14,342 bases of DNA from Flavobacterium sp. (GTDB lineage: Bacteria > Bacteroidota > Bacteroidia > Flavobacteriales > Flavobacteriaceae), in assembly GCA_030682755.1 (NCBI GenBank), contig JAUXNR010000281.1, positions 1 to 14,342 of the forward strand, in the 5' to 3' direction. The translations under genes and the position numbers were made by a program. This document shows, one piece after another, positions 1-6,516 of the stretch. The notes below the pieces were generated by a model that worked only from the letters and a program-made list of their open reading frames with translations, was not told where the DNA came from and ran no database searches. Numbering within the stretch: position 1 is the first letter of the stretch; every line of letters begins with the position of its first letter.

Positions 1-437
1 AACAAGGTAACTATGACTTAGTTATTTGTGGTAAAGAATCCTTAGACTATAATGGCGGAATGGTTCCGGGAATGATAGCAGGTTTGTTAGGATATAATTT
101 TATCAATTCTTGTATAGATGTAAAAGTGGATGGTTCATCTGCTAAAGTAATCAGAGAAATTGATGGCGGGAAAGAAACTAGTTCTGCTTCTTTACCTCTG
201 GTAATTGGTGGTCAAAAAGGATTAGTTGAAGAAAAAGATTTACGAATTCCGAACATGAGAGGAATTATGACTGCCCGAACAAAAGCTTTAACAGTTCTTG
301 AACCTGTTGAAGCAAACAACAATACGAAATCAGTTAAATTTGAAAAACCGGCTCCAAAATCGGCGGTGAAATTAGTAAGTGCCGATAATTTGGATGAATT
401 AGTGAGTCTGTTACACAACGAAGCTAAAGTTATTTAG
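1..437 (+). CDS. etfB: Electron transfer flavoprotein subunit beta, 3' part
   Basis: EtfB pairs with EtfA to form the soluble FAD/AMP heterodimer that takes electrons from acyl-CoA and other dehydrogenases and passes them toward the quinone pool. The gene enters from the left edge: the frame is open from base 3 and runs without a stop to TAG at 435-437, so about the last 145 residues are present. The early part reads GKESLDYNGGMVPGMIAGLL, matching the conserved EtfB segment (GK-x-D-x(n)-G-x-M-x-A-x-L-LG) around the AMP-binding and partner-contact region. A later stretch PNMRGIMTARTKAL is the typical EtfB C-terminal recognition region. The Met at 60 is internal and is not the start. etfA follows after 104 nt with no terminator, so the two are probably one operon. 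Family identity is clear; which dehydrogenase feeds it cannot be seen. Confidence 0.95.
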   Translation, partial: QGNYDLVICGKESLDYNGGMVPGMIAGLLGYNFINSCIDVKVDGSSAKVIREIDGGKETSSASLPLVIGGQKGLVEEKDLRIPNMRGIMTARTKALTVLEPVEANNNTKSVKFEKPAPKSAVKLVSADNLDELVSLLHNEAKVI

Positions 438-441
438 TAAA

Positions 442-466
442 GAGTTTTTAGTTGGGAGTTTGGAGT
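442..466 (-). repeat. ACT-N4 heptad array in etfB-etfA gap, reverse strand
   Basis: Read on the reverse strand this stretch is three complete 7-base units starting with ACT (466-460 ACTCCAA, 459-453 ACTCCCA, 452-446 ACTAAAA), then ACTC at 445-442. It is oriented against the octad array at 483-532 in the same gap, so the two could pair imperfectly as RNA (GAGTTT against AAACTC). Its function is unknown. I know of no named element of this form. Confidence 0.55.
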
Positions 467-482
467 AAACATTACACCTACT

Positions 483-532
483 TTTAAACTCTTAAACCTT
501 TAAACTCTTAAACCATTATTAAACTTTTAAAC
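483..532 (+). repeat. Short tandem repeat array before etfA
   Basis: A 16-base unit, TTTAAACTCTTAAACC, occurs twice in perfect tandem (483-498 and 499-514). Each unit is itself two 8-base units of the form YTTAAACY, and two looser copies follow (to 524 and 532). The array ends 9 nt before the etfA ATG. It has no open frame and no TAnnTTTG promoter element. It may be a slippage-prone leader between two operon genes or a binding site; the sequence does not decide. Confidence 0.7.
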
Positions 533-541
533 AAAAAAATT

Positions 542-1510
542 ATGTCATTATTAATATATGCAGAATCGGCAGAAGGAAAATTCAAGAAAGTAGCTTTTGA
601 ATTGGCTTCTTATGCCAAAAAAGTTGCTGAATCATTAGGAACAACAGTAACAGCCGTAACGGTAAACGCTTCTGATGTTTCAGAATTATCAAAATACGGT
701 GTAGATAAAGTATTGAAAGTAACCAACGATAAACTGGCCACTTTTAACGCAAAAGCATACGCTGATGTTATCAAACAAGCTGCTCAAAAAGAAGGTGCAA
801 AAGTGATTGTGCTTTCTTCAACCACTGACAGCATTTATCTAGCTCCATTGGTTGCTGTAGGATTAGAAGCGGGATACACTTCAAATGTAGTTGGATTGCC
901 GTTGAGCACTTCGCCATTTCAAGTAAAAAGAAATGCCTTTTCAAATAAAGCTTTTACAATTACTGAAATTTCAACAGATGTGAAAGTGTTGGGATTAGCT
1001 AAAAACTCTTATGGATTAGTAGAAAGCAGTTCAAGTTTATCTACTGAAGATTTTTCGCCAAGTTTAAACGATGCTGATTTTAATGTAAAAGTTGAAAGCG
1101 TTGAAAAAGTAAGCGGAAAAGTAACAATTGCAGATGCAGAAGTAGTTGTTTCAGGTGGTCGCGGATTAAAAGGTCCGGAAAACTGGGCATTAGTTGAAGA
1201 TTTAGCGGCTGTTTTAGGGGCGGCTACTGCTTGTTCAAAACCGGTATCCGATTTAGGTTGGAGACCTCATAGTGAACACGTTGGACAAACCGGAAAACCC
1301 GTTGCAACGAATTTATACATTGCAATAGGTATTTCAGGAGCCATTCAACACATTGCCGGAATTAACTCGTCCAAAGTCAAAGTAGTTATCAATTCAGATC
1401 CTGAAGCCCCTTTCTTTAAAGTTGCCGATTATGGTGTGGTTGGTGATGCTTTTGAAATTGTTCCTAAATTGACTCAAAAATTAAAAGAATTTAAAGCTCA
1501 AAATTCATAA
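542..1510 (+). CDS. etfA: Electron transfer flavoprotein subunit alpha
   Basis: EtfA carries the FAD of the ETF heterodimer; electrons from beta-oxidation and amino acid dehydrogenases pass through it to ETF:quinone oxidoreductase or related acceptors. At 322 residues it is of normal family length. The N-terminal half (about 1-190) is the alpha/beta ETF domain. The C-terminal FAD domain begins near residue 200 and shows SGGRG (204-208, with the conserved FAD-contacting Arg 207), GQTGKPV (248-254) and GISGAIQH (263-270), followed by INSDPEAPFF, all standard EtfA FAD-binding elements. The ATG at 542 is preceded by an A-rich stretch and not by a Shine-Dalgarno motif, as usual in Bacteroidota. 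It lies behind etfB and is closed by a strong hairpin at 1534-1586. The gap before it holds short tandem repeats (see 442-532). Confidence 0.97.
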   Translation: MSLLIYAESAEGKFKKVAFELASYAKKVAESLGTTVTAVTVNASDVSELSKYGVDKVLKVTNDKLATFNAKAYADVIKQAAQKEGAKVIVLSSTTDSIYLAPLVAVGLEAGYTSNVVGLPLSTSPFQVKRNAFSNKAFTITEISTDVKVLGLAKNSYGLVESSSSLSTEDFSPSLNDADFNVKVESVEKVSGKVTIADAEVVVSGGRGLKGPENWALVEDLAAVLGAATACSKPVSDLGWRPHSEHVGQTGKPVATNLYIAIGISGAIQHIAGINSSKVKVVINSDPEAPFFKVADYGVVGDAFEIVPKLTQKLKEFKAQNS

Positions 1511-1533
1511 TTTTTTATAAATTGTGCCCTCAT

Positions 1534-1586
1534 TGGGCTATCTAAAAAGAGATAGTTGTATCTTTGTTTAGATAGCCCATTTTTTT
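1534..1586 (+). terminator. Rho-independent terminator of etfBA
   Basis: The two arms 1534-1546 and 1567-1579 pair perfectly over 13 bases (TGGGCTATCTAAA and its complement). After one mismatch (1547/1566) the stem continues with seven more pairs including one G-U (1548-1554 with 1559-1565), leaving a GTTG loop at 1555-1558. A run of seven T (1580-1586) follows. It starts 23 nt after the etfA stop, so it very likely ends the etfBA transcript. Confidence 0.9.
1559..1566 (+). promoter_or_regulatory. Possible -7 element inside the etfBA terminator
   Basis: TATCTTTG matches the Bacteroidota -7 consensus TAnnTTTG exactly and is identical to the -7 element before ubiE. A TTG lies at 1533-1535, but the spacer is 23 nt, longer than the usual 19 or so, which weakens the call. 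If used, transcription would start near 1573 and give the nuclease gene a leader of about 65 nt. The element forms part of the 3' side of the inner terminator stem. Confidence 0.35.
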
Positions 1587-1606
1587 ATTATTAATCTAGT
1601 CTATGT

Positions 1607-1634
1607 ACTTTGTACTTACTACGTTGTACTGATA
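1607..1634 (+). repeat. ACT-N4 heptad array before the nuclease gene
   Basis: Four consecutive 7-base units start at 1607 (ACTTTGT), 1614 (ACTTACT), 1621 (ACGTTGT) and 1628 (ACTGATA). The last one ends 4 nt before the ATG at 1639. The units are imperfect but keep the 7-base register and the leading AC. The array has the same form as those at 442-466 and 13429-13463. Confidence 0.55.
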
Positions 1635-1638
1635 TTAT

Positions 1639-2262
1639 ATGAGTCTTGTTAAACTAGCCATAAAAGGAATTTCTTACAGTCAAACACAAAATGGTGCTTA
1701 TGCACTTATTTTAAATGAAGTGGATGGTGAACGAAAACTACCAATTGTCATTGGAGCTTTTGAAGCTCAATCTATTGCCATTGCTTTAGAAAAAGAAATA
1801 AAACCACCTCGTCCACTCACACATGATTTGTTTAAAAATTTTGCAGACCGATTTGACATTGTGGTCAAACAAGTGATTATTCACAAATTAGTGGATGGTG
1901 TTTTTTATTCTAGTATCATTTGCGAACGCGATAAAATTGAGGAAATAATTGATGCTCGAACTTCTGATGCCATTGCGTTGGCTTTACGTTTTAATGCTCC
2001 TATTTTTACTTATAAAAACATTCTTGACAAAGCCGGAGTTTACTTAAAAGGAAATACGATGGAACCTGACAATACTGCCGAAGAAACCGAAGATGTTTTA
2101 AGCACTCCCGAAACATTTGGTTCAGAAGACACCACTCCAAAAGATAGTTACAGCGGAAAGAGTGTTCAAGAATTATATGAATTATTGAATGAAGCAGTTC
2201 AAAACGAAGACTATGAAAAAGCCGCTAAAATAAGAGATGAAATTTCGAAAAAAGAATCATAA
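1639..2262 (+). CDS. Bifunctional nuclease family protein (DUF151) with UVR tail
   Basis: The first 140 or so residues form a DUF151/bifunctional nuclease domain, seen in the opening VKLAIKGISYSQTQNGAYAL, the segment KLPIVIGAFEAQSIAIALE and the later DARTSDAIALALRFNAPIF, where the acidic and Arg residues are conserved in the family. Members have been linked to DNase/RNase activity in plants, but the bacterial role is not settled. A variable acidic linker (about 140-165) leads to a C-terminal UVR motif (about 168-203, LYELLNEAVQNEDYEKAAKI), a helical hairpin used by UvrB, UvrC and others for protein contact. This two-part architecture is common in Bacteroidota. The 207-residue product is cytoplasmic, with no signal peptide. 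It sits between the etfBA terminator and nupC, with a heptad array just before its ATG. Confidence 0.88.
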   Translation: MSLVKLAIKGISYSQTQNGAYALILNEVDGERKLPIVIGAFEAQSIAIALEKEIKPPRPLTHDLFKNFADRFDIVVKQVIIHKLVDGVFYSSIICERDKIEEIIDARTSDAIALALRFNAPIFTYKNILDKAGVYLKGNTMEPDNTAEETEDVLSTPETFGSEDTTPKDSYSGKSVQELYELLNEAVQNEDYEKAAKIRDEISKKES

Positions 2263-2308
2263 ATACTTTCAAAATTCAAAAAAATAATCCAATTAGTATA
2301 ATTTTAAA

Positions 2309-3967
2309 ATGTATAAAAAAATAATTTTTCTTACTTTAACTTTGCTGTTTTCAGTTGGTTTTAGTGCACAAGAACTTGAAAAAAAATGGCAATTAAGTTC
2401 TTCCAAAACGGATTATTTAGAATTAAAGGAAGGTGGATATGAATTAAAAATCAGTTCAGACAGCCTTACACAAAAAGGTGATTATCTTGTTCAGGATAAT
2501 TATCTTTTTTTGTTTGAAAATGGTTCCGATGCTCCCACAAAACGATTTACCATTGAATCAAAATCAGATTCGCTTTTAACTTTAAAATCGAAGGACAAAG
2601 CCTATTCTTTTTTTGCATCCAACAAAATAAAATCCGAACAAAGCCAGGCAAAACTCATCGCCAGTCAAGGATTTACCATGACAAGCTTGTGGAAAGGAAT
2701 TCTAGGAATGCTATCCCTTTTAGCCTTAGCTTTTGTATTTAGTGCCAATCGAAAAGCCATAAATTGGAAAACAGTTGGAATTGGAATTTTGGCACAATTG
2801 ATACTTGCAATTGGTGTTTTGAAAGTTACTTTTGTAAAAAATATATTTGAATTTGTAGGCGGATTATTTGTAAAAGTTTTAGATTTTACAAGAGCCGGAA
2901 GCGAATTTTTATTAGGCGGAATGATGAATGTTGATAATTTTGGATTCATCTTTTTGTTTCAAGTATTACCAACTATTATATTTTTCTCAGCTTTAACTTC
3001 CTTATTATTCTATCTAGGAATAATTCAAATTATTGTAAAAGGTTTAGCGATGCTTTTAACCAAAATTTTAGGCATTTCAGGTGCTGAAAGTTTATCAGTT
3101 GCCGGAAATATCTTTTTAGGTCAAACCGAAGCTCCATTGATGATTAAAGCGTATTTGGAAAAAATGAATAAAAGTGAAATTCTTTTGGTTATGGTTGGCG
3201 GAATGGCCACTGTTGCCGGAGGAGTTTTAGCGGCCTACATTGGATTTTTAGGCGGAAACGATCCGGTTTTACGATTGGAATTTGCCAAACATTTACTTGC
3301 AGCATCCGTTATGGCAGCACCCGGAGCTATTGTGGTTTCGAAAATTTTATATCCTCAAACAGAAGCCATCAATACAAATGTTGAAGTTTCAAAAGAAAAA
3401 ATAGGCTCAAATATTCTTGATGCTATTGCAACCGGAACAACAGAAGGATTAAAATTAGCAGCAAATGTTGCTGCGATGTTGTTGGTTTTTATTGCTTTTA
3501 TTGCAATGATAAATTACACTTTAAGTTGGATTGGCGGATGGTCCGGTTTAAACGACGTTATTGCTGCAAACACTCCTTATTCTAAATTTTCATTAGAAAC
3601 CGTTTTAGGAATTGTATTCGCTCCTTTAATGTGGTTAATTGGTGTTGCAACAGAAGATGTTATGTTGATGGGACAATTACTTGGAATTAAGTTGGCAGCC
3701 TCTGAATTTGTAGGATATATTCAATTAGCTGAATTAAAAAATGTAGCTTCTACCATTCATTTTACGTATGACAAATCAGTAATAATGGCTACCTATATGT
3801 TATGTGGTTTTGCAAATTTTGCATCCATCGGAATACAAATTGGCGGAATTGGATCATTAGCTCCCGGACAACGTAAAACACTTTCAGAATTTGGTTTAAA
3901 AGCAGTAATTGGGGGAAGTATCGCTTCTTTGTTATCAGCAACTATAGCTGGGATGATTATTGGATAG
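2309..3967 (+). CDS. nupC: NupC-type concentrative nucleoside transporter with N-terminal periplasmic domain
   Basis: This is a CNT/NupC-family inner-membrane transporter that imports nucleosides with an ion gradient. The 552-residue protein has two parts. Residues 1-20 are a signal peptide ending FSAQ. Residues 21-115 form a soluble beta-rich segment (EKKWQLSSSKTDYLELKEGG...), resembling small lipocalin-like domains of Bacteroidota, which would lie outside the inner membrane. From about 125 on come the multiple hydrophobic helices of NupC, including GQTEAP (271-276), the family's substrate-binding signature, and SEFVGY (465-470), corresponding to the NEFVAY motif. Typical NupC proteins are about 400 residues, so the front domain is an extension. 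It follows the nuclease gene by 46 nt, and a small membrane protein gene begins 3 nt after its stop. Nucleoside specificity cannot be read from the sequence. Confidence 0.93.
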   Translation: MYKKIIFLTLTLLFSVGFSAQELEKKWQLSSSKTDYLELKEGGYELKISSDSLTQKGDYLVQDNYLFLFENGSDAPTKRFTIESKSDSLLTLKSKDKAYSFFASNKIKSEQSQAKLIASQGFTMTSLWKGILGMLSLLALAFVFSANRKAINWKTVGIGILAQLILAIGVLKVTFVKNIFEFVGGLFVKVLDFTRAGSEFLLGGMMNVDNFGFIFLFQVLPTIIFFSALTSLLFYLGIIQIIVKGLAMLLTKILGISGAESLSVAGNIFLGQTEAPLMIKAYLEKMNKSEILLVMVGGMATVAGGVLAAYIGFLGGNDPVLRLEFAKHLLAASVMAAPGAIVVSKILYPQTEAINTNVEVSKEKIGSNILDAIATGTTEGLKLAANVAAMLLVFIAFIAMINYTLSWIGGWSGLNDVIAANTPYSKFSLETVLGIVFAPLMWLIGVATEDVMLMGQLLGIKLAASEFVGYIQLAELKNVASTIHFTYDKSVIMATYMLCGFANFASIGIQIGGIGSLAPGQRKTLSEFGLKAVIGGSIASLLSATIAGMIIG

Positions 3968-3970
3968 TTC

Positions 3971-4318
3971 ATGACACATCATTTTATATGTAACCATTGT
4001 AAATATGAAAACAAAGTGACTATACGCGAAAGTGACAGAGGAACATATCAAATTCTGTATGGTGATTTTAAAGGCACAACTTGTAAAAGTTGTTTGAGAA
4101 AAGAAAAAACACATATTAATGACATTTATGGCAAAGTTTCTAGAAATAAAATATTTTTAGGATTTGTAATTAGTTCATTTGTTGCTTTAATCTTATATCA
4201 TTTCATCGGAAGTTTTATATTTTTATCTACTGAAATTATAGGTATACCGGTAATAATATTTATCTATGAGAATAATTTAGTTCAAACATTTAACTTCTAT
4301 AGAATCAAAAAAAAATGA
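3971..4318 (+). CDS. Small membrane protein with two CxxC pairs, function unknown
   Basis: I do not recognise this 115-residue protein. Its cytoplasmic-looking N-terminus has two CxxC pairs (C7/C10 in CNHC and C38/C41 in CKSC), spaced as in a zinc-ribbon or rubredoxin-like knuckle. A basic stretch and two hydrophobic helices (about 62-79 and 82-99) follow, then a basic tail ending in KKK. It starts 3 nt after the nupC stop, and its TGA overlaps the thyA ATG (ATGA at 4315-4318), so translation of all three is probably coupled. Its base composition is more AT-rich than the flanking enzymes, as often seen for fast-evolving small proteins. It could be a metal-binding membrane adaptor, but this is inference only. 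Confidence 0.75.
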   Translation: MTHHFICNHCKYENKVTIRESDRGTYQILYGDFKGTTCKSCLRKEKTHINDIYGKVSRNKIFLGFVISSFVALILYHFIGSFIFLSTEIIGIPVIIFIYENNLVQTFNFYRIKKK

Positions 4319-5139
4319 AACAATACCACGACTTAGTTAAACATGTTTTAGAAAACGGATCACAAAAAGGTGACAGAACCGGAACCGGAACCATCAGTGT
4401 TTTTGGTTATCAAATGCGTTTTGATTTAAGCGAAGGTTTTCCTATGGTGACCACTAAAAAATTACATTTAAAATCGATTATACATGAATTGCTTTGGTTC
4501 ATCAAAGGTGAAACCAACATCAGTTATCTCAAAGAAAATGGTGTGAAAATTTGGGACGAATGGGCCGATGAAAACGGCGATTTAGGTCCGGTTTACGGTC
4601 ACCAATGGCGAAATTGGAACAGTGAAGAAATTGATCAAATTACAGAATTAATCGAAACGTTGAAGAAAAATCCAAATAGCCGTAGAATGTTGGTTTCTGC
4701 TTGGAATCCTTCTGTTTTACCGGACACATCCAAATCATTCGCAGAAAATGTAGCGAATGGAAAAGCGGCACTTCCTCCCTGCCATGCTTTTTTTCAATTT
4801 TATGTCGCTGATGGAAAGTTGAGTTGCCAATTATACCAACGTAGTGCCGATATATTTCTTGGAGTTCCTTTTAATATTGCATCGTATGCCTTGTTTACAT
4901 TAATGATTGCTCAAGTTTGTAATTTACAACCGGGAGAATTCATTCACACTTTTGGTGACGCTCATATTTATAACAACCACATTGAACAATTGGAATTACA
5001 ACTTTCGCGTGAGCCAAAACCATTACCAAAAATGATTTTAAATCCGGAAATTAAATCCATTTTCGATTTTACGTTTGATGATTTTACGCTGGAAGGTTAT
5101 GATCCGCATCCGCACATTAAGGGAGTTGTCGCTATTTAA
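4315..5139 (+). CDS. thyA: Thymidylate synthase
   Basis: ThyA methylates dUMP to dTMP using 5,10-methylene-tetrahydrofolate, releasing dihydrofolate. All expected landmarks are present in the 274 residues: the N-terminal DRTGTGT phosphate-binding Arg loop, the folate-side [13 protein letters not shown] and [20 protein letters not shown], the catalytic LPPCH with Cys 156, the dUMP-binding [19 protein letters not shown], and [12 protein letters not shown]. The family core is 264 residues in E. coli. The extra ten or so lie just before the catalytic loop ([15 protein letters not shown]), an insertion I recall from other Bacteroidota ThyA proteins. The start overlaps the stop of the preceding small membrane protein as ATGA. 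folA, which recycles the dihydrofolate made here, is 1.4 kb downstream but in a separate transcription unit. Confidence 0.98.
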   Translation: MKQYHDLVKHVLENGSQKGDRTGTGTISVFGYQMRFDLSEGFPMVTTKKLHLKSIIHELLWFIKGETNISYLKENGVKIWDEWADENGDLGPVYGHQWRNWNSEEIDQITELIETLKKNPNSRRMLVSAWNPSVLPDTSKSFAENVANGKAALPPCHAFFQFYVADGKLSCQLYQRSADIFLGVPFNIASYALFTLMIAQVCNLQPGEFIHTFGDAHIYNNHIEQLELQLSREPKPLPKMILNPEIKSIFDFTFDDFTLEGYDPHPHIKGVVAI

Positions 5140-5153
5140 AATATATAAAGAAT

Positions 5154-5603
5154 ATGATAACTAAATTTAAACTATTCTTATTGGTGTTAACTTTTCAAAT
5201 AGGTTACTCTCAAGAAGATAATGACGGAATAATTGATAACATTAATAAAATTGAAGAAGCACCAATTTTTCCGGGATGTGAGAAGAAAAAAGGCACTAAA
5301 ATAATTAATTGTTTTCAAGAAAAAATACAGGAACATATTCAATCAAATTTAAAATTTCCTAAAGAAGCTGTTGAAAAAAAACAGGGAGGTAGAGTTTATG
5401 CGGTTTTTATAATTGAAAAAGATGGTTCAGTGACTATTGATAAAATTCGCGGCCCATATAAACACTTGGAAGAAGAAACAATTAGAATTATAAAGCTGCT
5501 ACCTAAAATGACACCCGGAAGAGACAAAAATGAAAATGTTAGAGTTCGCTTTTCAATTCCAATCACTTTTGATTATTGGACAAAAAAAAATCCGCTTGAT
5601 TAA
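5154..5603 (+). CDS. Periplasmic TonB C-terminal domain protein
   Basis: The 149-residue product has an N-terminal signal sequence (1-19, ...FQIGYSQ) followed by a single TonB C-terminal-like domain (about 60-143), recognisable from the order FPKEAVEKKQGGRVYAVFII, DGSVTIDKIRG, and the closing VRVRFSIPITFDY. The segment APIFPGCE (36-43) before the domain is the common lead-in of Bacteroidota TonB-like proteins. Cys 42 and Cys 53 could form a disulphide. It lacks the membrane anchor and Pro-rich spacer of a true TonB and so may not energise receptors by itself; it may be a soluble periplasmic protein with a TonB fold. It begins 14 nt after thyA, and its stop codon lies inside the terminator hairpin at 5589-5615. 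Confidence 0.85.
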   Translation: MITKFKLFLLVLTFQIGYSQEDNDGIIDNINKIEEAPIFPGCEKKKGTKIINCFQEKIQEHIQSNLKFPKEAVEKKQGGRVYAVFIIEKDGSVTIDKIRGPYKHLEEETIRIIKLLPKMTPGRDKNENVRVRFSIPITFDYWTKKNPLD

Positions 5604-5625
5604 ATCAAACGGATTAAATTTTCTT
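5589..5625. terminator. Two-way terminator between convergent genes
   Basis: Arms 5589-5601 and 5603-5615 are complementary over 13 positions with one C-A mismatch (5595/5609). The perfect ends are AATCCG and CGGATT. The forward side is followed by a T-rich tract to about 5625. The reverse side is followed by nine A (5582-5590), that is, a U run on the reverse transcript. It therefore can end both the TonB-C gene, whose TAA at 5601-5603 lies in the hairpin, and the glycogen-binding gene coming the other way. Confidence 0.85.
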
Positions 5626-5637
5626 TAAAAACAAAAG

Positions 5638-5934
5638 TTATACAGCTACAACACTATTCTCAGCAGCAGCAAAATCATTCCATTTGTAAGCATCAGCTTG
5701 ATCATCGTTTACGAATTCCCCATCAACTAAATAACGGAATTCGTATGAATTAGAAGCCGGTAATTCAAAAGTAGCTTTGAATGTTCCATTTTTTAATTTT
5801 GCCAATTCTCCTTCAGCAGGATTCCAATTGTTAAAATCACCAACAACTGCTGCAGTAGTAGCCTCTTTAGCTTCGATTGAAAAAGTTACTTTACAAACGG
5901 GTTTAGTTTTTATAAATTGTTTCTTTAGTGCCAT
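5638..5934 (-). CDS. Stand-alone glycogen-binding (CBM48/AMPK-type) domain protein
   Basis: The 98-residue protein is almost entirely one early-set immunoglobulin-like carbohydrate-binding domain of the isoamylase N-terminal/AMPK-beta type (about 15-90). The diagnostic run is VVGDFNNWNPAEGELAKL, where the Trp contacts alpha-glucan, then NGTFKATFELPASNSYEFRYLVDG, and a late NDDQADAYKWNDF with a second aromatic. There is no catalytic domain and no signal peptide, so it probably binds glycogen or another alpha-glucan in the cytoplasm; the partner enzyme is not in the window. I start it at the ATG of MALKKQ (5934), because an in-frame ATG at 5991 would lie inside the -33 element of the promoter at 5962-5992. 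It is monocistronic and ends at the shared terminator. Confidence 0.88.
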   Translation of the reverse strand: MALKKQFIKTKPVCKVTFSIEAKEATTAAVVGDFNNWNPAEGELAKLKNGTFKATFELPASNSYEFRYLVDGEFVNDDQADAYKWNDFAAAENSVVAV

Positions 5935-5961
5935 CTTATTTAAATTTAAATAGTTATGGCA

Positions 5962-5992
5962 CAAAGTAACAAACAGATTGTTGAATTTCAAA
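5962..5992 (-). promoter_or_regulatory. Promoter of the glycogen-binding gene
   Basis: On the reverse strand TTTG (5992-5989) is followed by exactly 19 nt and then TTACTTTG (5969-5962), one base from the Bacteroidota -7 consensus TAnnTTTG. Transcription would start near 5955 and give a leader of about 20 nt before the ATG at 5934. That leader contains a perfect 14-base AT palindrome (5938-5951). Confidence 0.7.
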
Positions 5993-6086
5993 TAGTTAGG
6001 TTCATTTTTATCATATTCGTATTATAGAACACTAAAGTTCACTATATTGTTAATTTATAAGGAATTAAATTGCAATCTAAAAATAA

Positions 6087-6098
6087 GAAAACGTTTTC
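6087..6098. promoter_or_regulatory. Perfect palindrome, LacI-type operator candidate
   Basis: GAAAACGTTTTC is a perfect 12-base palindrome with a central CG, the general form of LacI/GalR-family operators. It lies between the divergent glycogen-binding gene and the 2TM-folA unit, about 95 bp upstream of the former's -33 element and 77 bp before the 2TM start at 6175. The form fits sugar-responsive control, but no regulator gene is present in the window and the link is inference. Confidence 0.4.
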
Positions 6099-6122
6099 AT
6101 GTTAAAATATCTTAATTAGATG

Positions 6123-6153
6123 TTTCATGATTTCAAAAAAAAGTATACCTTTA
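6123..6153 (+). promoter_or_regulatory. Probable promoter of the 2TM-folA unit
   Basis: TTTC (6123-6126), a 19-nt spacer and TACCTTTA (6146-6153) match the Bacteroidota -33/-7 pattern with one mismatch in each box and exact spacing. Transcription would begin near 6160, which favours the ATG at 6175 over the in-frame ATG at 6127. Confidence 0.4.
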
Positions 6154-6174
6154 AATTCAAAATTTAAGCTCAAA

Positions 6175-6516
6175 ATGGATAATCAACAACACGAAAAATA
6201 CGAATACGCCAGAAGAAGAATTAAACAAAAGAAAAGACTTTATTATCATTTCATCCTTTTTTTAATTGGGAGTTTATTTTTTCTACTGATAGAAAAGATC
6301 TATGACATTCAACCATTTGAAGGTTGGTATCTTTGGGCAGTTACCCTTTGGTTTTTCTTTTTTATCCTTCATTTCGTTAAAGTTTATATCACCGATAGGT
6401 TTATGAATAAAAATTGGGAACGCGAACAAATTGACAGATTAATAGCTTTACAGGATAAGAAAATTGAACAACTTCAAAAGAAAATTGATTCTGAAAATAC
6501 AAACACTGTTGAATAA
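6175..6516 (+). CDS. 2TM domain-containing membrane protein
   Basis: The 113-residue product (from MDNQQ) has the Bacteroidota 2TM-domain layout: a charged amphipathic entry (YEYARRRIKQKKRLYYH), a first hydrophobic helix (about 25-40), a short loop with DIQPFEGWYLW, a second aromatic-rich helix (about 52-70, LWFFFFILHFVKVY), and a charged C-terminal coiled coil (about 78-108, DRLIALQDKKIEQLQKKID). Related domains occur alone or next to LytTR regulators, but the function is unknown. An in-frame ATG at 6127 would add 16 residues; I prefer 6175 because the family usually starts just before the YE-x-A-R motif and because of the promoter at 6123-6153. Its TAA shares one base with the folA ATG (TAATG), so the two are translationally linked. 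Confidence 0.8.
   Translation: MDNQQHEKYEYARRRIKQKKRLYYHFILFLIGSLFFLLIEKIYDIQPFEGWYLWAVTLWFFFFILHFVKVYITDRFMNKNWEREQIDRLIALQDKKIEQLQKKIDSENTNTVE

Noticed and set aside
2665..2949. 94-codon open frame antisense to nupC
   Set aside because: Lies over the NupC membrane core; no start context or family resemblance.
4376..4393. Tandem ACCGGA copies at the start of thyA
   Set aside because: They encode the conserved RTGTGT phosphate loop; the repeat follows from the protein.
5935..5991. Upstream start of the glycogen-binding gene
   Set aside because: The ATG at 5991 is within the -33 element; family similarity begins after 5934.
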